Origin: Alphaproteobacteria bacterium
GTDB lineage: Bacteria; Pseudomonadota; Alphaproteobacteria; Micropepsales; Micropepsaceae
Reading direction: 5' to 3'
DNA: 64,000 nt
Assembly: GCA_947467345.1 (NCBI GenBank)
Contig: CANIHD010000003.1
Span: 1 to 64,000 of the forward strand
Part shown: positions 1 to 9,046 of the stretch, piece after piece
Layout of the letters: the number at the start of each line of letters is the position of its first letter
Numbering within the stretch: the stretch's first letter is position 1
Position numbers and translations under genes: made by a program
The notes under the pieces: model-generated
Told to the model about the DNA's origin: nothing
Databases searched by the model: none
Seen by the model: the letters and a program-made list of their open reading frames with translations, nothing else

Positions 1-25
1 AATCCGGTAGGCGGTGCCCTTCTGC

Positions 26-1474
26 CTAGTCTTTCTTCTTTTTCTTCGCCTTGGGCTTTTTCTTGCCGTCGTCCTCATCGTCGGCCACTTCGGCCTTCGC
101 CTCGGTTTTCGTGCCGCCAGTGGCAAGCGCTTCGGAAGCGCTGTCCGGATCCATGAACAAAACCTCCTTGCTCACGGCGCGGTCGTTCACTGAGATAAGT
201 TCGGCAACGAAATCCACAACCTTGTCTTCGAACAATGGAATACGAATCTCCGCCAGCGCCTGCTGATTGTTGGCCAGGTATTCGTAAATCTTCTGTTCCT
301 GGCCGGGATAGCGGCGGGCCTGCGCGGCGACGGCGCGATTCAGCTCGTCTTGGCTGACCTGCAATCCGTTCTGCTCGCCGATGCGGGCCAGAACAAGGCC
401 GAGGCGCACGCGGCGTTCCGCAATGGCGCGATATTCGGCCTTCAGATCGTCGTCCGACTTGCCTTCTTCCTCGGCGGTCTTGCCCTCACGTTCGATCTCA
501 GCTTCCACCTGCTTCCATATGGCGCCGAATTCGGCATCTACCATACCCCGCGGCAATTCAAAGCTATGCGATTCGGCAAGCGCGTCGAGAATGCGGCGCT
601 TGAGATGGACGCCGCTGGCGCGGCCAAAATCGCCTTCCAGCTGTTTGCGCACGGCATCTTTGAGTTCTTCGAGCGAGCCCACGCCGACGCTGCTTGCCAG
701 CTGGTCGTCGATCGGAACGTCAGACGCCGCCTTGACGGCTTTGACTGTGACGTCGAACTCGGCAGGCTGACCTGCCAATTTCGCGCTGCCATAGTTTTCC
801 GGGAAGGTGACGCTGACAACAATCTTGTCGCCGGCCTTGGATCCAACGATTTGGTCTTCGAATCCCGGAATGAAACTTCCGCTGCCCAAAGTCAGATCGA
901 AATTATCGGCTTTACCGCCTTCAAAGGGAACGCCGTCGATTTTGCCTTCGAAATCAATCGTCACCGAATCGCCGATCTCGGCGGAAGCGCCTTCGCCCTT
1001 GTCGGTGTAGGTCTTTTGCTGATCAGCCAAACGCTTCAAAGCGTCGTCGACATCGGAATTTTCGACCTCGGTCTTCAGGCGTTCGGCCTTCAGATCCGAA
1101 AGATTTGCGACGTCGAAGTCCGGCATCAAATCCACTTTCATCGTGAATTCGAGATCGGCCTTGCCGTCCACAACCTGCTCGACCGGCTGAACGAGATCGA
1201 CCTGCGGCGGAGTCGCGGGCTTCAGCTCGCGTTCCTTTAGCGCCTGCTCGCTCAATTCGTTGATGACGTTATTGACGATCTCTCCCATCAGCGACTTGCC
1301 GTAGGTCTTCTTCAAATAGGAGACCGGGACTTTGCCGGGGCGGAAGCCCTTCAACTGCACCCGAGGCGCCATCTCCGCCAAGCGGTCGATGAGCTTCTCA
1401 TCCAAAACCTTCGCGCCGACGACGATTTTGAATTCGCGGTGCAAATGTTCGTTCAGCGTTTCGGTGATTTCCAT
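26..1474 (-). CDS. tig: Trigger factor (ribosome-associated chaperone / peptidyl-prolyl isomerase)
   Basis: Trigger factor binds the ribosomal exit tunnel and helps nascent proteins fold. The 482-residue product has the N-terminal ribosome-binding signature GFRPGKVP (about residues 43-50), an FKBP-like isomerase domain (GDSVTIDFEGK onward, about 163-245) and a long helical C-terminal chaperone domain. It ends in a Lys-rich acidic/basic tail (DDGKKKPKAKKKKKD). The reading frame stays open for 66 codons upstream into the tRNA gene. I chose the ATG at 1474 because family members begin there (MEITETLNEH). Length is normal for alphaproteobacteria. The usual neighbours clpP, clpX and lon would lie off the left edge, which I infer only from known synteny. 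Confidence 0.97.
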   Translation of the reverse strand: MEITETLNEHLHREFKIVVGAKVLDEKLIDRLAEMAPRVQLKGFRPGKVPVSYLKKTYGKSLMGEIVNNVINELSEQALKERELKPATPPQVDLVQPVEQVVDGKADLEFTMKVDLMPDFDVANLSDLKAERLKTEVENSDVDDALKRLADQQKTYTDKGEGASAEIGDSVTIDFEGKIDGVPFEGGKADNFDLTLGSGSFIPGFEDQIVGSKAGDKIVVSVTFPENYGSAKLAGQPAEFDVTVKAVKAASDVPIDDQLASSVGVGSLEELKDAVRKQLEGDFGRASGVHLKRRILDALAESHSFELPRGMVDAEFGAIWKQVEAEIEREGKTAEEEGKSDDDLKAEYRAIAERRVRLGLVLARIGEQNGLQVSQDELNRAVAAQARRYPGQEQKIYEYLANNQQALAEIRIPLFEDKVVDFVAELISVNDRAVSKEVLFMDPDSASEALATGGTKTEAKAEVADDEDDGKKKPKAKKKKKD

Positions 1475-1593
1475 CGGGGCGTTCCTATTTGCGGTGCTTT
1501 CGCCCGGCTTAAAGCGGGCGCTTGAAAATATCTGCTTCGTGCCGCCCGCGAAGGGGAAAGCACGGACTCTATAAATCGCCGGCCGCGGCAGGC

Positions 1594-1678
1594 TGGTGCG
1601 GGCGGAGGGACTTGAACCCCCACGACTTGCGTCACAAGAACCTAAATCTTGCGTGTCTGCCAGTTCCACCACGCCCGC
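1594..1678 (-). tRNA. tRNA-Leu (anticodon UAG)
   Basis: An 85-nt type II tRNA is visible on the reverse strand. The acceptor stem is GCGGGCG/CGCCCGC and the 3' ACCA is encoded. The anticodon arm CAAGA-TTTAGGT-TCTTG places TAG at positions 34-36, so it reads CUA leucine codons. A long variable arm typical of tRNA-Leu and a T-loop with GGTTCAAGTCC follow. It lies 119 bp upstream of the trigger factor start, in the same direction. Confidence 0.97.
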
Positions 1679-1811
1679 AAGGCCGGGCCAACCCCGAACC
1701 GGGGGGTGGGGCTATAACACGGGGTTTCCGCAGAGGGCTAGAGCATGTCGATGGCCCCGCCCTGCGACCTCTCCGACCTGACCGGCTCCGAGCCCTCCAG
1801 GTGATGGGCGC

Positions 1812-2315
1812 CTATTCCAGGTTTTTCTGGTACCAGCCGACATCCCAATAGCGGCCGAATTTGCGGCCGGCCTCGTGCAACACGCCAACCGGGGTGAACC
1901 CCATAGCGAGATGGAGGCCCACCGATGCCTCATTGGGCAGGGTCACGCCGCCAAAGGCGCAATGCAAATCTTTGCCCGCAATGGCCTCGAACAGAGCGGA
2001 ATAGAGCCTGCGTCCATAGCCACGCCCGACTTCGCCGGACGCGAGATAGATACTCGTCTCCACGGTCGTGTCGTAGGCGGCGCGCTCCTTGAACCGCGCG
2101 CTGCAGGCCCAGCCGATTACCTCGCCGCCTTTAGTGCCGACAAGACATTGGTAGCGGCCGCTTGTTCCGAATTGGTCGAACCAGGCCTGACGTTGCGCCA
2201 GCGTGCGCGCGCCCACATCGAATGTGATCGAAGTGTTCTCGACATAATGATTGTAGATAGTGAGTAGCGCCGGAAGATCGCCTTGCTCGGCTGCTCGAAT
2301 CACAAAACCGCTCAA
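1812..2315 (-). CDS. GNAT N-acetyltransferase, phosphinothricin acetyltransferase (PAT)-like
   Basis: The product resembles PAT/Bar-type GNAT enzymes, which acetylate small amines with acetyl-CoA. Seen: YNHYVENTSITFD near the N-terminus, ERAAYDTTVETSIYL in the core, the acetyl-CoA loop GEVGRGYGRRLY, and the C-terminal signature GFTPVGVLHEAGRKFGRYWDVGWYQ. The open frame extends far upstream, but that part is antisense-like sequence inside nnr. A TTG at 2315 overlaps the nnr stop (TTGA) and follows GGAGG; a GTG at 2303 is the alternative start. The overlap suggests translational coupling in an aminotransferase-nnr-PAT operon. The true substrate is unknown: PAT homologues act on methionine sulfoximine or other amino-acid-like compounds. 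Confidence 0.85.
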   Translation of the reverse strand: MSGFVIRAAEQGDLPALLTIYNHYVENTSITFDVGARTLAQRQAWFDQFGTSGRYQCLVGTKGGEVIGWACSARFKERAAYDTTVETSIYLASGEVGRGYGRRLYSALFEAIAGKDLHCAFGGVTLPNEASVGLHLAMGFTPVGVLHEAGRKFGRYWDVGWYQKNLE

Positions 2316-3802
2316 GCGCCCTCCGCGAATTCCTTCAAGACGGCAGGCAATATCTCCGGGAGATCCTCGGCAATAAGGCCTGGGCCGAAATTTCGCGCGG
2401 CCTCGCCGTGCAACCAAACGCCGGCGCACGCCGCCTCGAAGGGCATCATCCCTTGCGCCAAGAGTCCGGCGACGAAACCGGCCAACACGTCGCCGGCGCC
2501 TGCAGTTGCTAAAGTGGGCGGAGCGTTGGTGTTGATCGCGGTGCGGCCATCGGCATGCGCGATAATCGTATCGGGTCCTTTCAACACTACGACGCAACCC
2601 GCCTGAGCCGCGGCATCACGCGCGGCGCCCAATCTCGACGGCGCGCTTTTCAGGAGACCGGGAAAGAGGCGCTCGAATTCGCCTTCATGCGGCGTCAGCA
2701 CACAATCGCCGCGCAGTTTCCCGCCGCTGCGGAGCAAACCCGGCAGGCACGTCAATCCGTCCGCATCCAAAACAATCGCCGCTTTGCTTTGCAACGCGGT
2801 GCGGACAAGCTCGGCCGCCGGTGCGTCGATACCAAGACCAGGTCCGATAGCGACAACATTCATGCGCTTGTCGTTCAGCAATTCTGAAAGACCGGCTGCA
2901 TTTGCAAACGGTTTCACCATGATAGCGGTCAGATGTGCAGCGTTTACCGCCACCGCATCGAGGGGACTGGCGACACTAACCAGCCCGCTGCCAATGCGAA
3001 GTGCGCCGCGTGCCGCCAGGCGGGCAGCGCCAGTGGCATGAGCTGGTCCGCTGACAATAAGCGTAGACCCACGTTTATATTTATGCCCGTCAGCACGCGG
3101 CCACGGGAATGGCTCCCGCCATAGCGCGCGAACATTCTCGAAAATTTGCACGTCGATGGAATTCAGCACCGACTCGGGAATGCCGATATCGCGCAAAACG
3201 GTTTCTCCACAGAGCGCGCGACCCGGAAATAAAATATGTCCCGGCTTTTTTCGGAAGAACGTCACGGTCAGGTTAGCCTCGACGCACGCATTGCCAAGCG
3301 ACCGACCCAAATTGCCATGTAGCCCGCTCGGTACATCGACCGCTACGACCGGCAGTTCCGATTGATTCAGAGAGAGCGCAATGGTGAGCGCGTTGTGATC
3401 GAGCGGCCGCGACAGGCCGGCACCGAACATGGCATCGACAACCAGTTCTGCCGAACGTGCACGCGTGACGGGGCGGGTCTCGCCGGGCCAGCGCCGGAAC
3501 ATCTCGGCCGCGTCGCCGGTTAGGAAAACAGGATCAACAAGCGTCTCTGCCCATACATTCCAGCCGCGTTCTAGAAGGTGGCGCGCCACCACATAACCGT
3601 CACCGCCATTATTGCCGGGCCCGCACAGAACAGCCGTTGCGCGCGTGCTCCATCGCGCGACGATTTCCTCGGCCACCGCGCGTCCGGCATTTTCCATGAG
3701 CACCAGCGATGGCACGCCGCCTGCGACCGCCAATCGGTCGGCCTCGCCCATCTGTTCTATGGTGAGAACGTCAAAATTATTCGGTTGAAGCAGGCGCTTC
3801 AC
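2312..3802 (-). CDS. nnr: Bifunctional NAD(P)H-hydrate epimerase / ADP-dependent NAD(P)HX dehydratase
   Basis: This enzyme repairs hydrated, inactive NADH and NADPH. The N-terminal YjeF-N (epimerase) domain covers about residues 1-215 (VLMENAGRAVAEEI, CGPGNNGGDGYVVARHL). The C-terminal ribokinase-like dehydratase domain covers about 225-490 (IGPGLGID, VLDADGLTCLPG, LTPHEGEF, VLKGPDTII, AGAGDVLAGFVAGLLAQ). The start chosen is a GTG at 3802 that overlaps the aminotransferase stop by four bases (GTGA); translation gives MKRLLQPNNFDVLTIEQM. An in-frame start at 3871 would run 70 bp into the upstream gene and is unlikely. The 496-residue length is normal for the fused enzyme. Confidence 0.95.
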   Translation of the reverse strand: MKRLLQPNNFDVLTIEQMGEADRLAVAGGVPSLVLMENAGRAVAEEIVARWSTRATAVLCGPGNNGGDGYVVARHLLERGWNVWAETLVDPVFLTGDAAEMFRRWPGETRPVTRARSAELVVDAMFGAGLSRPLDHNALTIALSLNQSELPVVAVDVPSGLHGNLGRSLGNACVEANLTVTFFRKKPGHILFPGRALCGETVLRDIGIPESVLNSIDVQIFENVRALWREPFPWPRADGHKYKRGSTLIVSGPAHATGAARLAARGALRIGSGLVSVASPLDAVAVNAAHLTAIMVKPFANAAGLSELLNDKRMNVVAIGPGLGIDAPAAELVRTALQSKAAIVLDADGLTCLPGLLRSGGKLRGDCVLTPHEGEFERLFPGLLKSAPSRLGAARDAAAQAGCVVVLKGPDTIIAHADGRTAINTNAPPTLATAGAGDVLAGFVAGLLAQGMMPFEAACAGVWLHGEAARNFGPGLIAEDLPEILPAVLKEFAEGA

Positions 3803-4968
3803 GCCGGCTGCACCGCGAAGAAATTCTGCAAGCGATGCGCCGCGTCTTCCAGAATCTCGCGCTTTTTGCAAAAGGCGAAGCGCACAAGATCAGTGGGACC
3901 GCCCGAGGCGTAAAACGCCGAAATAGGTATCGCCGCCACGCCGCCGTCGCGTGTCATACGCTCGCAAAAATCGCGGTCGGACTCATTAGTCAGATTTCTT
4001 ATTCCCGCCGTCACAAAATACGTGCCCTCGCTGGACAGAACCTGGAAACCGGCTGCCGTCAACGTGCGGCTCAGAAAATCGCGATTGCTCTCAAGGGCGC
4101 GCGTAAGATTCAGCGCGAAATTCATCTCATGTGTCAGACCATGGGCGATTCCAAGCTGCAGCGCCGGCGGCGTGGTGAAGGTCAAGAATTGATGGGCCTT
4201 CGCGATCACGCCGATCAAAGGTGCCGGGCCTTGAACCCAACCGACCTTCCACCCCGTCAACGAAAATATCTTTCCCGCCGAACCGATCCGCACGCAGCGC
4301 TCGCGCATACCGGGAAGCGACATCAGCGGCACATGTTTGTGACCGTCGAACACCAGATGTTCATAGACCTCATCGCAGATGACATAGGAATCATATCGCT
4401 TGGCATACGCCGCGATGAGCTCCAATTCGCCCTGCGTGAGTACACGCCCGACCGGATTGAGTGGCGAGTTGATAATCAGCAATTTGGTGCGCGGCGAAAA
4501 TACCTCGGCGAGGGCGGCTTCTTCCAATTTGAAGTGAGGCGGCTGGAGACGGATCGCCCTTACATTCGCGCAAACCGCTTCCAGCGCGGGCCGATAAGAA
4601 TCATAGGCCGGCTCGATGATGATGGCTTCGTCGCCAGGAGCCGCCAGCGCCATGATGCTGGCGGTCAACGCCTCGGTAGCGCCCGATGTGATGAGCACTT
4701 CGCTCGCGGGGTTGAAACTCAAACCATGAAAGCGGGCACTATGATCCGCGACCGCGGCTTTGAGCTGCGGCAATCCGGTCATGGGCGGATATTGGTTTGG
4801 ACCTTCATGCAGGACGCGCGCGGCTTCGGCGCGTATGGAGGCTGGGCCGTCTTCGTCGGGAAACCCCTGCCCCAGATTTACGGCGCCCGACTTCAAGGCC
4901 AGCGCCGACATCACCGTGAAAATGGTGGTGCCGAGATCGCCAAAAACCGGATTGTAACTACGCCCCAT
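3799..4968 (-). CDS. PLP-dependent class I/II aminotransferase
   Basis: A fold-type I aminotransferase of about 389 residues. Seen: NLGQGFPDEDGP and PNQYPPMTGLPQLKAAVA near the N-terminus, the substrate/PLP segment NSPLNPVGRVLT, ICDEVYEHLVFDG, and the PLP-lysine region GSAGKIFSLTGWKVGW. This resembles the methionine/kynurenine-type (YbdL-like) subgroup; the exact amino acid used cannot be read from sequence. The start is the ATG at 4968, with a GTG at 4983 as alternative. It is the first gene of the reverse operon that continues with nnr. The NSPLNP form of the usual NNPHNPTG motif is a mild variation. Confidence 0.9.
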   Translation of the reverse strand: MGRSYNPVFGDLGTTIFTVMSALALKSGAVNLGQGFPDEDGPASIRAEAARVLHEGPNQYPPMTGLPQLKAAVADHSARFHGLSFNPASEVLITSGATEALTASIMALAAPGDEAIIIEPAYDSYRPALEAVCANVRAIRLQPPHFKLEEAALAEVFSPRTKLLIINSPLNPVGRVLTQGELELIAAYAKRYDSYVICDEVYEHLVFDGHKHVPLMSLPGMRERCVRIGSAGKIFSLTGWKVGWVQGPAPLIGVIAKAHQFLTFTTPPALQLGIAHGLTHEMNFALNLTRALESNRDFLSRTLTAAGFQVLSSEGTYFVTAGIRNLTNESDRDFCERMTRDGGVAAIPISAFYASGGPTDLVRFAFCKKREILEDAAHRLQNFFAVQPA

Positions 4969-5153
4969 TGTCCCGGTCCCCACTCACCGCCTTGCGGTCG
5001 CGAAATTGTCAAAGCGCTCGTGGCCCGGCAATCCCGCTTGTGGATAATTATTTGCCTATTAAATGGACACGTCGTCTAATATTTAGGCTACTGGTAAGGC
5101 AGCAATGGGATGGACCACATTTAACAGACTGACAACACTTATGAATTAGCTGA

Positions 5154-5603
<450 letters not shown>

Positions 5604-5697
5604 CCCGCGTCTTACGGCCACATTCTCAAATTGAATTTCGTCAGTACCAATTTCGTCTGAGCCTTCCAACCGTTCCTCATAGAGAAAGACCGAGGCA

Positions 5698-7107
5698 ATG
5701 TCTGATGCAAAGTCCGTCCTGAAACTTATCAAGGACAAGGAAGTTAAATTCGTCGATCTCAGATTCACCGATCCCAAAGGCAAGTGGCAGCATGTGACGT
5801 TCGACCTTTCGATGGTCGACGAAGATCTGTTCACGCACGGGACCATGTTCGACGGTTCGTCAATCGCCGGTTGGAAAGCAATCAATGAGTCCGACATGGT
5901 GCTGATGCCGGATCCGGACACCGCCATCATCGATCCGTTCTTCGCGCAGACGACGCTTTCCATCACCTGCGACATTCAAGAGCCGATGACGGGGCAGCCC
6001 TATAATCGCTGCCCGCGTTCGATCTCCAAAGCTGCCGAGAAATTTCTTGCTTCGAGCGGCCTCGGCGACACGGCATACTTTGGACCGGAAGCCGAATTCT
6101 TTCTCTTCGACGACGTCCGTTTCGATACGACGATGAACTCAGGCTATTATTACGTCGACTCCGTCGAAGGCGCGTATAACAGCGGCACCGTCTACGAAGC
6201 CGGCAATCTTGGCCACCGCCCGCCGATCAAAGGCGGATATTTCCCCGTCCCGCCGATCGACTCCGCGCAAGACATTCGTTCGGAAATGCTCGCCGTCATG
6301 GGCGAATTGGGCATTCAGCCTGAGAAGCATCACCATGAAGTCGCGACCGCGCAGCACGAACTTGGCTTCAAGTTCAACACGCTGACCAAGTGCGGCGACA
6401 ACATGCAGATCTACAAATATGTCATCCATCAGGTGGCGCAGGCTTACGGCAAAACGGCGACGTTCATGCCGAAGCCGCTCTACGGCGATAACGGCTCGGG
6501 CATGCATGTGCATCAGTCGATCTGGAAAGACGGCAAGCCGCTCTTCGCCGGCAATGGCTACGCCGATCTGTCGCAGATGTGCCTCTATTACATCGGCGGC
6601 ATCATCAAACACGCCAAGTCGCTCAACGCCTTCACCAACCCGCTGACCAATTCCTACAAGCGGCTCATTCCGGGCTTCGAAGCACCGGTGCTTCTGGCCT
6701 ATTCCGCCCGCAACCGTTCAGCTTCGTGCCGCATTCCGTTCGGCACCGGCCCGAAGGCGAAGCGCGTTGAAGTTCGCTTCCCGGATCCGGGCGCGAACCC
6801 CTACCTCGCTTACGCCGCAATGCTGATGGCCGGCATTGACGGTATCGAGAACAAGATCGATCCTGGCGCGCCGATGGACAAAGACCTTTACCATTTGCCG
6901 CCGGAAGAGCTGAAGGAAGTGCCGCAAGTGTGCGGTTCGCTCCGCGAGGCTCTCGAGAACCTCAATAGCAACCGGACCTACTTGAAGCGCGGTGGCGTGT
7001 TCACCGACGACTTCATCGATTCCTACATCGAACTCAAGATGCAGGACGTCTACGCGTTCGAACACACGCCCCACCCGATCGAATTCAAGATGTATTATTC
7101 GGTCTAG
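5698..7107 (+). CDS. glnA: Glutamine synthetase, type I
   Basis: It makes glutamine from glutamate, ammonia and ATP as a dodecamer. The 469-residue protein shows the beta-Grasp N-domain ([16 protein letters not shown]), the ATP/Glu site [26 protein letters not shown], the [13 protein letters not shown]-binding stretch, and NRSASCRIP. The adenylylation site is Tyr398 in [10 protein letters not shown], so activity is probably also controlled by GlnE. It ends in the standard [12 protein letters not shown] precedes the ATG. It lies 94 bp after glnB and is followed by a strong terminator, so glnB-glnA form one unit. Confidence 0.98.
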   Translation: MSDAKSVLKLIKDKEVKFVDLRFTDPKGKWQHVTFDLSMVDEDLFTHGTMFDGSSIAGWKAINESDMVLMPDPDTAIIDPFFAQTTLSITCDIQEPMTGQPYNRCPRSISKAAEKFLASSGLGDTAYFGPEAEFFLFDDVRFDTTMNSGYYYVDSVEGAYNSGTVYEAGNLGHRPPIKGGYFPVPPIDSAQDIRSEMLAVMGELGIQPEKHHHEVATAQHELGFKFNTLTKCGDNMQIYKYVIHQVAQAYGKTATFMPKPLYGDNGSGMHVHQSIWKDGKPLFAGNGYADLSQMCLYYIGGIIKHAKSLNAFTNPLTNSYKRLIPGFEAPVLLAYSARNRSASCRIPFGTGPKAKRVEVRFPDPGANPYLAYAAMLMAGIDGIENKIDPGAPMDKDLYHLPPEELKEVPQVCGSLREALENLNSNRTYLKRGGVFTDDFIDSYIELKMQDVYAFEHTPHPIEFKMYYSV

Positions 7108-7148
7108 TGGCACTGACTTTCCGCGCGTCTTGCGCGGATGGATAAATG

Positions 7149-7180
7149 AAAAGGGCCGGGATAAAACCCGGCCCTTTTTT
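7149..7180 (+). terminator. Rho-independent terminator of glnBA
   Basis: A hairpin with perfect arms GGGCCGGG/CCCGGCCC, loop ATAAAA, preceded by four A and followed by six T. It starts 41 bp after the glnA stop. The A-tract means it may work in both directions. Confidence 0.92.
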
Positions 7181-7211
7181 ATTTCATCTCATGGTTCGAG
7201 ACGACCACTCC

Positions 7212-7313
7212 TTGTCATGGCCTGGCTTGACCAGGCCATCCAGCGCTCACGCGTCCGCGTGAGCAATAGAGGCTATGATCGCCTGGATGGCCCGCTTTCG
7301 CGGGCCATGACAA
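7212..7313. repeat. Palindromic intergenic repeat element (three hairpins inside an outer inverted repeat)
   Basis: The element begins TTGTCATGGCC and ends GGCCATGACAA, an 11-bp outer inverted repeat. Inside are three hairpins: ATGGCCTGG/CCAGGCCAT, GCTCACGCG/CGCGTGAGC, and GATGGCCCGC/GCGGGCCAT. It lies between the glnA terminator and the convergent histidine kinase gene. It resembles the short palindromic repeats scattered between genes of many alphaproteobacteria. A second copy is not present in this window, so repetitiveness is inferred from form only. Confidence 0.75.
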
Positions 7314-7388
7314 TGAGAAAATAGGAAGCTCAGGGCGGGCCGTGAGACTTTAGGAACGTGCATCTGGAACGAGGAAGCAGAACAACGC

Positions 7389-8819
7389 CTAGGCGTATCT
7401 GCGGTCTTCAACGTCCGGCGGCGCCGGAAACACGACAAAGGCGCGCGTGCCCTTACCTTCTTCGCTTTCAATCCAGGCGCGGCGGCCATGCACGTCGGCC
7501 AATCCCTTTACGAGTGCCAGACCAAGCCCGGTGCCTTGCCGTTCATCGTCGTAACGATTGTCGACCTGCGAAAACGGATTGAAGATATCGACGAGCTTAG
7601 CCTTCGGAATGCCGTAGCCATTGTCGCCCACCATCAATTGGAACTCGCCCGCTGCATTGCGCTCGGCCACAATGTCGATCTGCCCGCCTTCATGCGTATA
7701 TTTCACCGCATTGGACACGAGATTAATGAGAATCTGCTTGAAAGCACGCTCGTCCGCATAGACCCGCGTCGCGTCGGGCGCGATGCGTAAGACTACAGTT
7801 TGCGGACGCTCTCGCGCCCGCGCCGTTATGAGCTTCAGCGAAGAGTCCAGCGCCTGACTTGTCTCCATGAGATAAGGAGCGATCTCCATCCTTCCGGCTT
7901 CGATCTTCGCAACGTCAAGCAAATCGTTGATCAGCGTCAGAAGATGCTCGCCTGAGATATGAATGTCGGTGGCGTATTCGAGATAGCGCGAACTGCCCAC
8001 GGGGCCGAGTTTTTCGCGCGCGATCATTTCGGAAAATCCGAGAATGGCATTCAACGGCGTGCGCAATTCGTGGCTCATATTCGCCATGAATTTTGTCTTC
8101 AGAATATTCGCCTGCTCCGCTTCAGCGGTCTTGAGCAGCGCGTCGTCACGCGCTTTCTTCAGCTCTTGAGCGAGATCCTGATTGGCATAGTAGACTTCAA
8201 CCGTGGCATCGAGCTTCTGCGCGTAATGGCGCGTATCGCGTGCAACGAAAGCGGCGTAGCCGCAAACCACCGCGGCGAGCGCTATGTCCTGTGGCGTAAA
8301 ACTTGTCGCGGCGCGAAGGAAAAGCAAGATGGTCAGCGGCGCGACCGCCGCTGCGAAATAAGCGGGTTGCACCGAACGGCTGATCAGAAACCGCGCGACC
8401 ACCGACAACGCGATGAGGCTTACGAAGAGATGGTTTGCGACATTACCATCCTGCCAAAGCAACCAGACCACTAATCCCCAGGCGCCACTCAGCAATCCGG
8501 TGAGGGTAACCACACGGAGCGACCAATAGTCGACGATCAGCGATGTAGGCTTCTTGCGGGCATCTATCTCGAAGCGTCGGCCTGCGCTTTTGATCGCGAG
8601 GTAAACGCCAGCGATCAGCGCGGCCGCCAATATTCCGCGCAAGGGCGTCGCATTGCCGAACACGCCCAGCCATTGCGAACTCAGCAATATCGTCGGAAAG
8701 ATCCAGTAAGCCGATATGGTGGCAGCGCCGCACAAAGCCTCGGCACCCCGATGAATCCGGCATATTTCGAGCCGATCATCCCTCGGCTGGTTACGCGTTT
8801 TCGACAACACAGGCGACAT
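7389..8819 (-). CDS. Membrane-bound sensor histidine kinase
   Basis: A hybrid-free histidine kinase of 476 residues from the ATG at 8819. The N-terminal third holds about five to six hydrophobic membrane segments with no recognisable PAS domain, then a coiled linker (QDLAQELKKARDDALLKTAEAEQ). The HisKA box is FMANMSHELRTPLNAILGFS, with the phospho-accepting histidine at about residue 250. The ATPase domain has LINLVSNAVKYTHEGG (N box), GDNGYGIP (G1) and GTGLGLALV (G2). It is similar in build to the PleC/DivJ-type kinases of alphaproteobacteria. No response regulator is adjacent, so the partner is unknown. A TTG at 8846 could add nine residues. Confidence 0.92.
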   Translation of the reverse strand: MSPVLSKTRNQPRDDRLEICRIHRGAEALCGAATISAYWIFPTILLSSQWLGVFGNATPLRGILAAALIAGVYLAIKSAGRRFEIDARKKPTSLIVDYWSLRVVTLTGLLSGAWGLVVWLLWQDGNVANHLFVSLIALSVVARFLISRSVQPAYFAAAVAPLTILLFLRAATSFTPQDIALAAVVCGYAAFVARDTRHYAQKLDATVEVYYANQDLAQELKKARDDALLKTAEAEQANILKTKFMANMSHELRTPLNAILGFSEMIAREKLGPVGSSRYLEYATDIHISGEHLLTLINDLLDVAKIEAGRMEIAPYLMETSQALDSSLKLITARARERPQTVVLRIAPDATRVYADERAFKQILINLVSNAVKYTHEGGQIDIVAERNAAGEFQLMVGDNGYGIPKAKLVDIFNPFSQVDNRYDDERQGTGLGLALVKGLADVHGRRAWIESEEGKGTRAFVVFPAPPDVEDRRYA

Positions 8820-9046
8820 CACTGCCCCACCCACGGCGCAGATCAAGTGCGCTCCAGGGTGGAACCCTAAAGAATGCTCGTTAACAATTGCTGAGAGAAA
8901 CCAGCGACAATGGGCATGTTTGCTGCGGGCCCAGCGTTAAAATTTCTCACACAGCCTTGATTTTTTCAGCCATTCCGGCGGTAAAGCCGGTGCTGCCCAC
9001 ACCGATCGCCCTTTTTCTTCGAGCCAGTCTTGGGCATGAAGTGCTC

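Noticed and set aside
2316-2597. N-terminal extension of the PAT-like acetyltransferase up to 2597
   Set aside because: This part is Arg-rich out-of-frame sequence within nnr, and the family begins at the IRAAEQGD segment near 2303.
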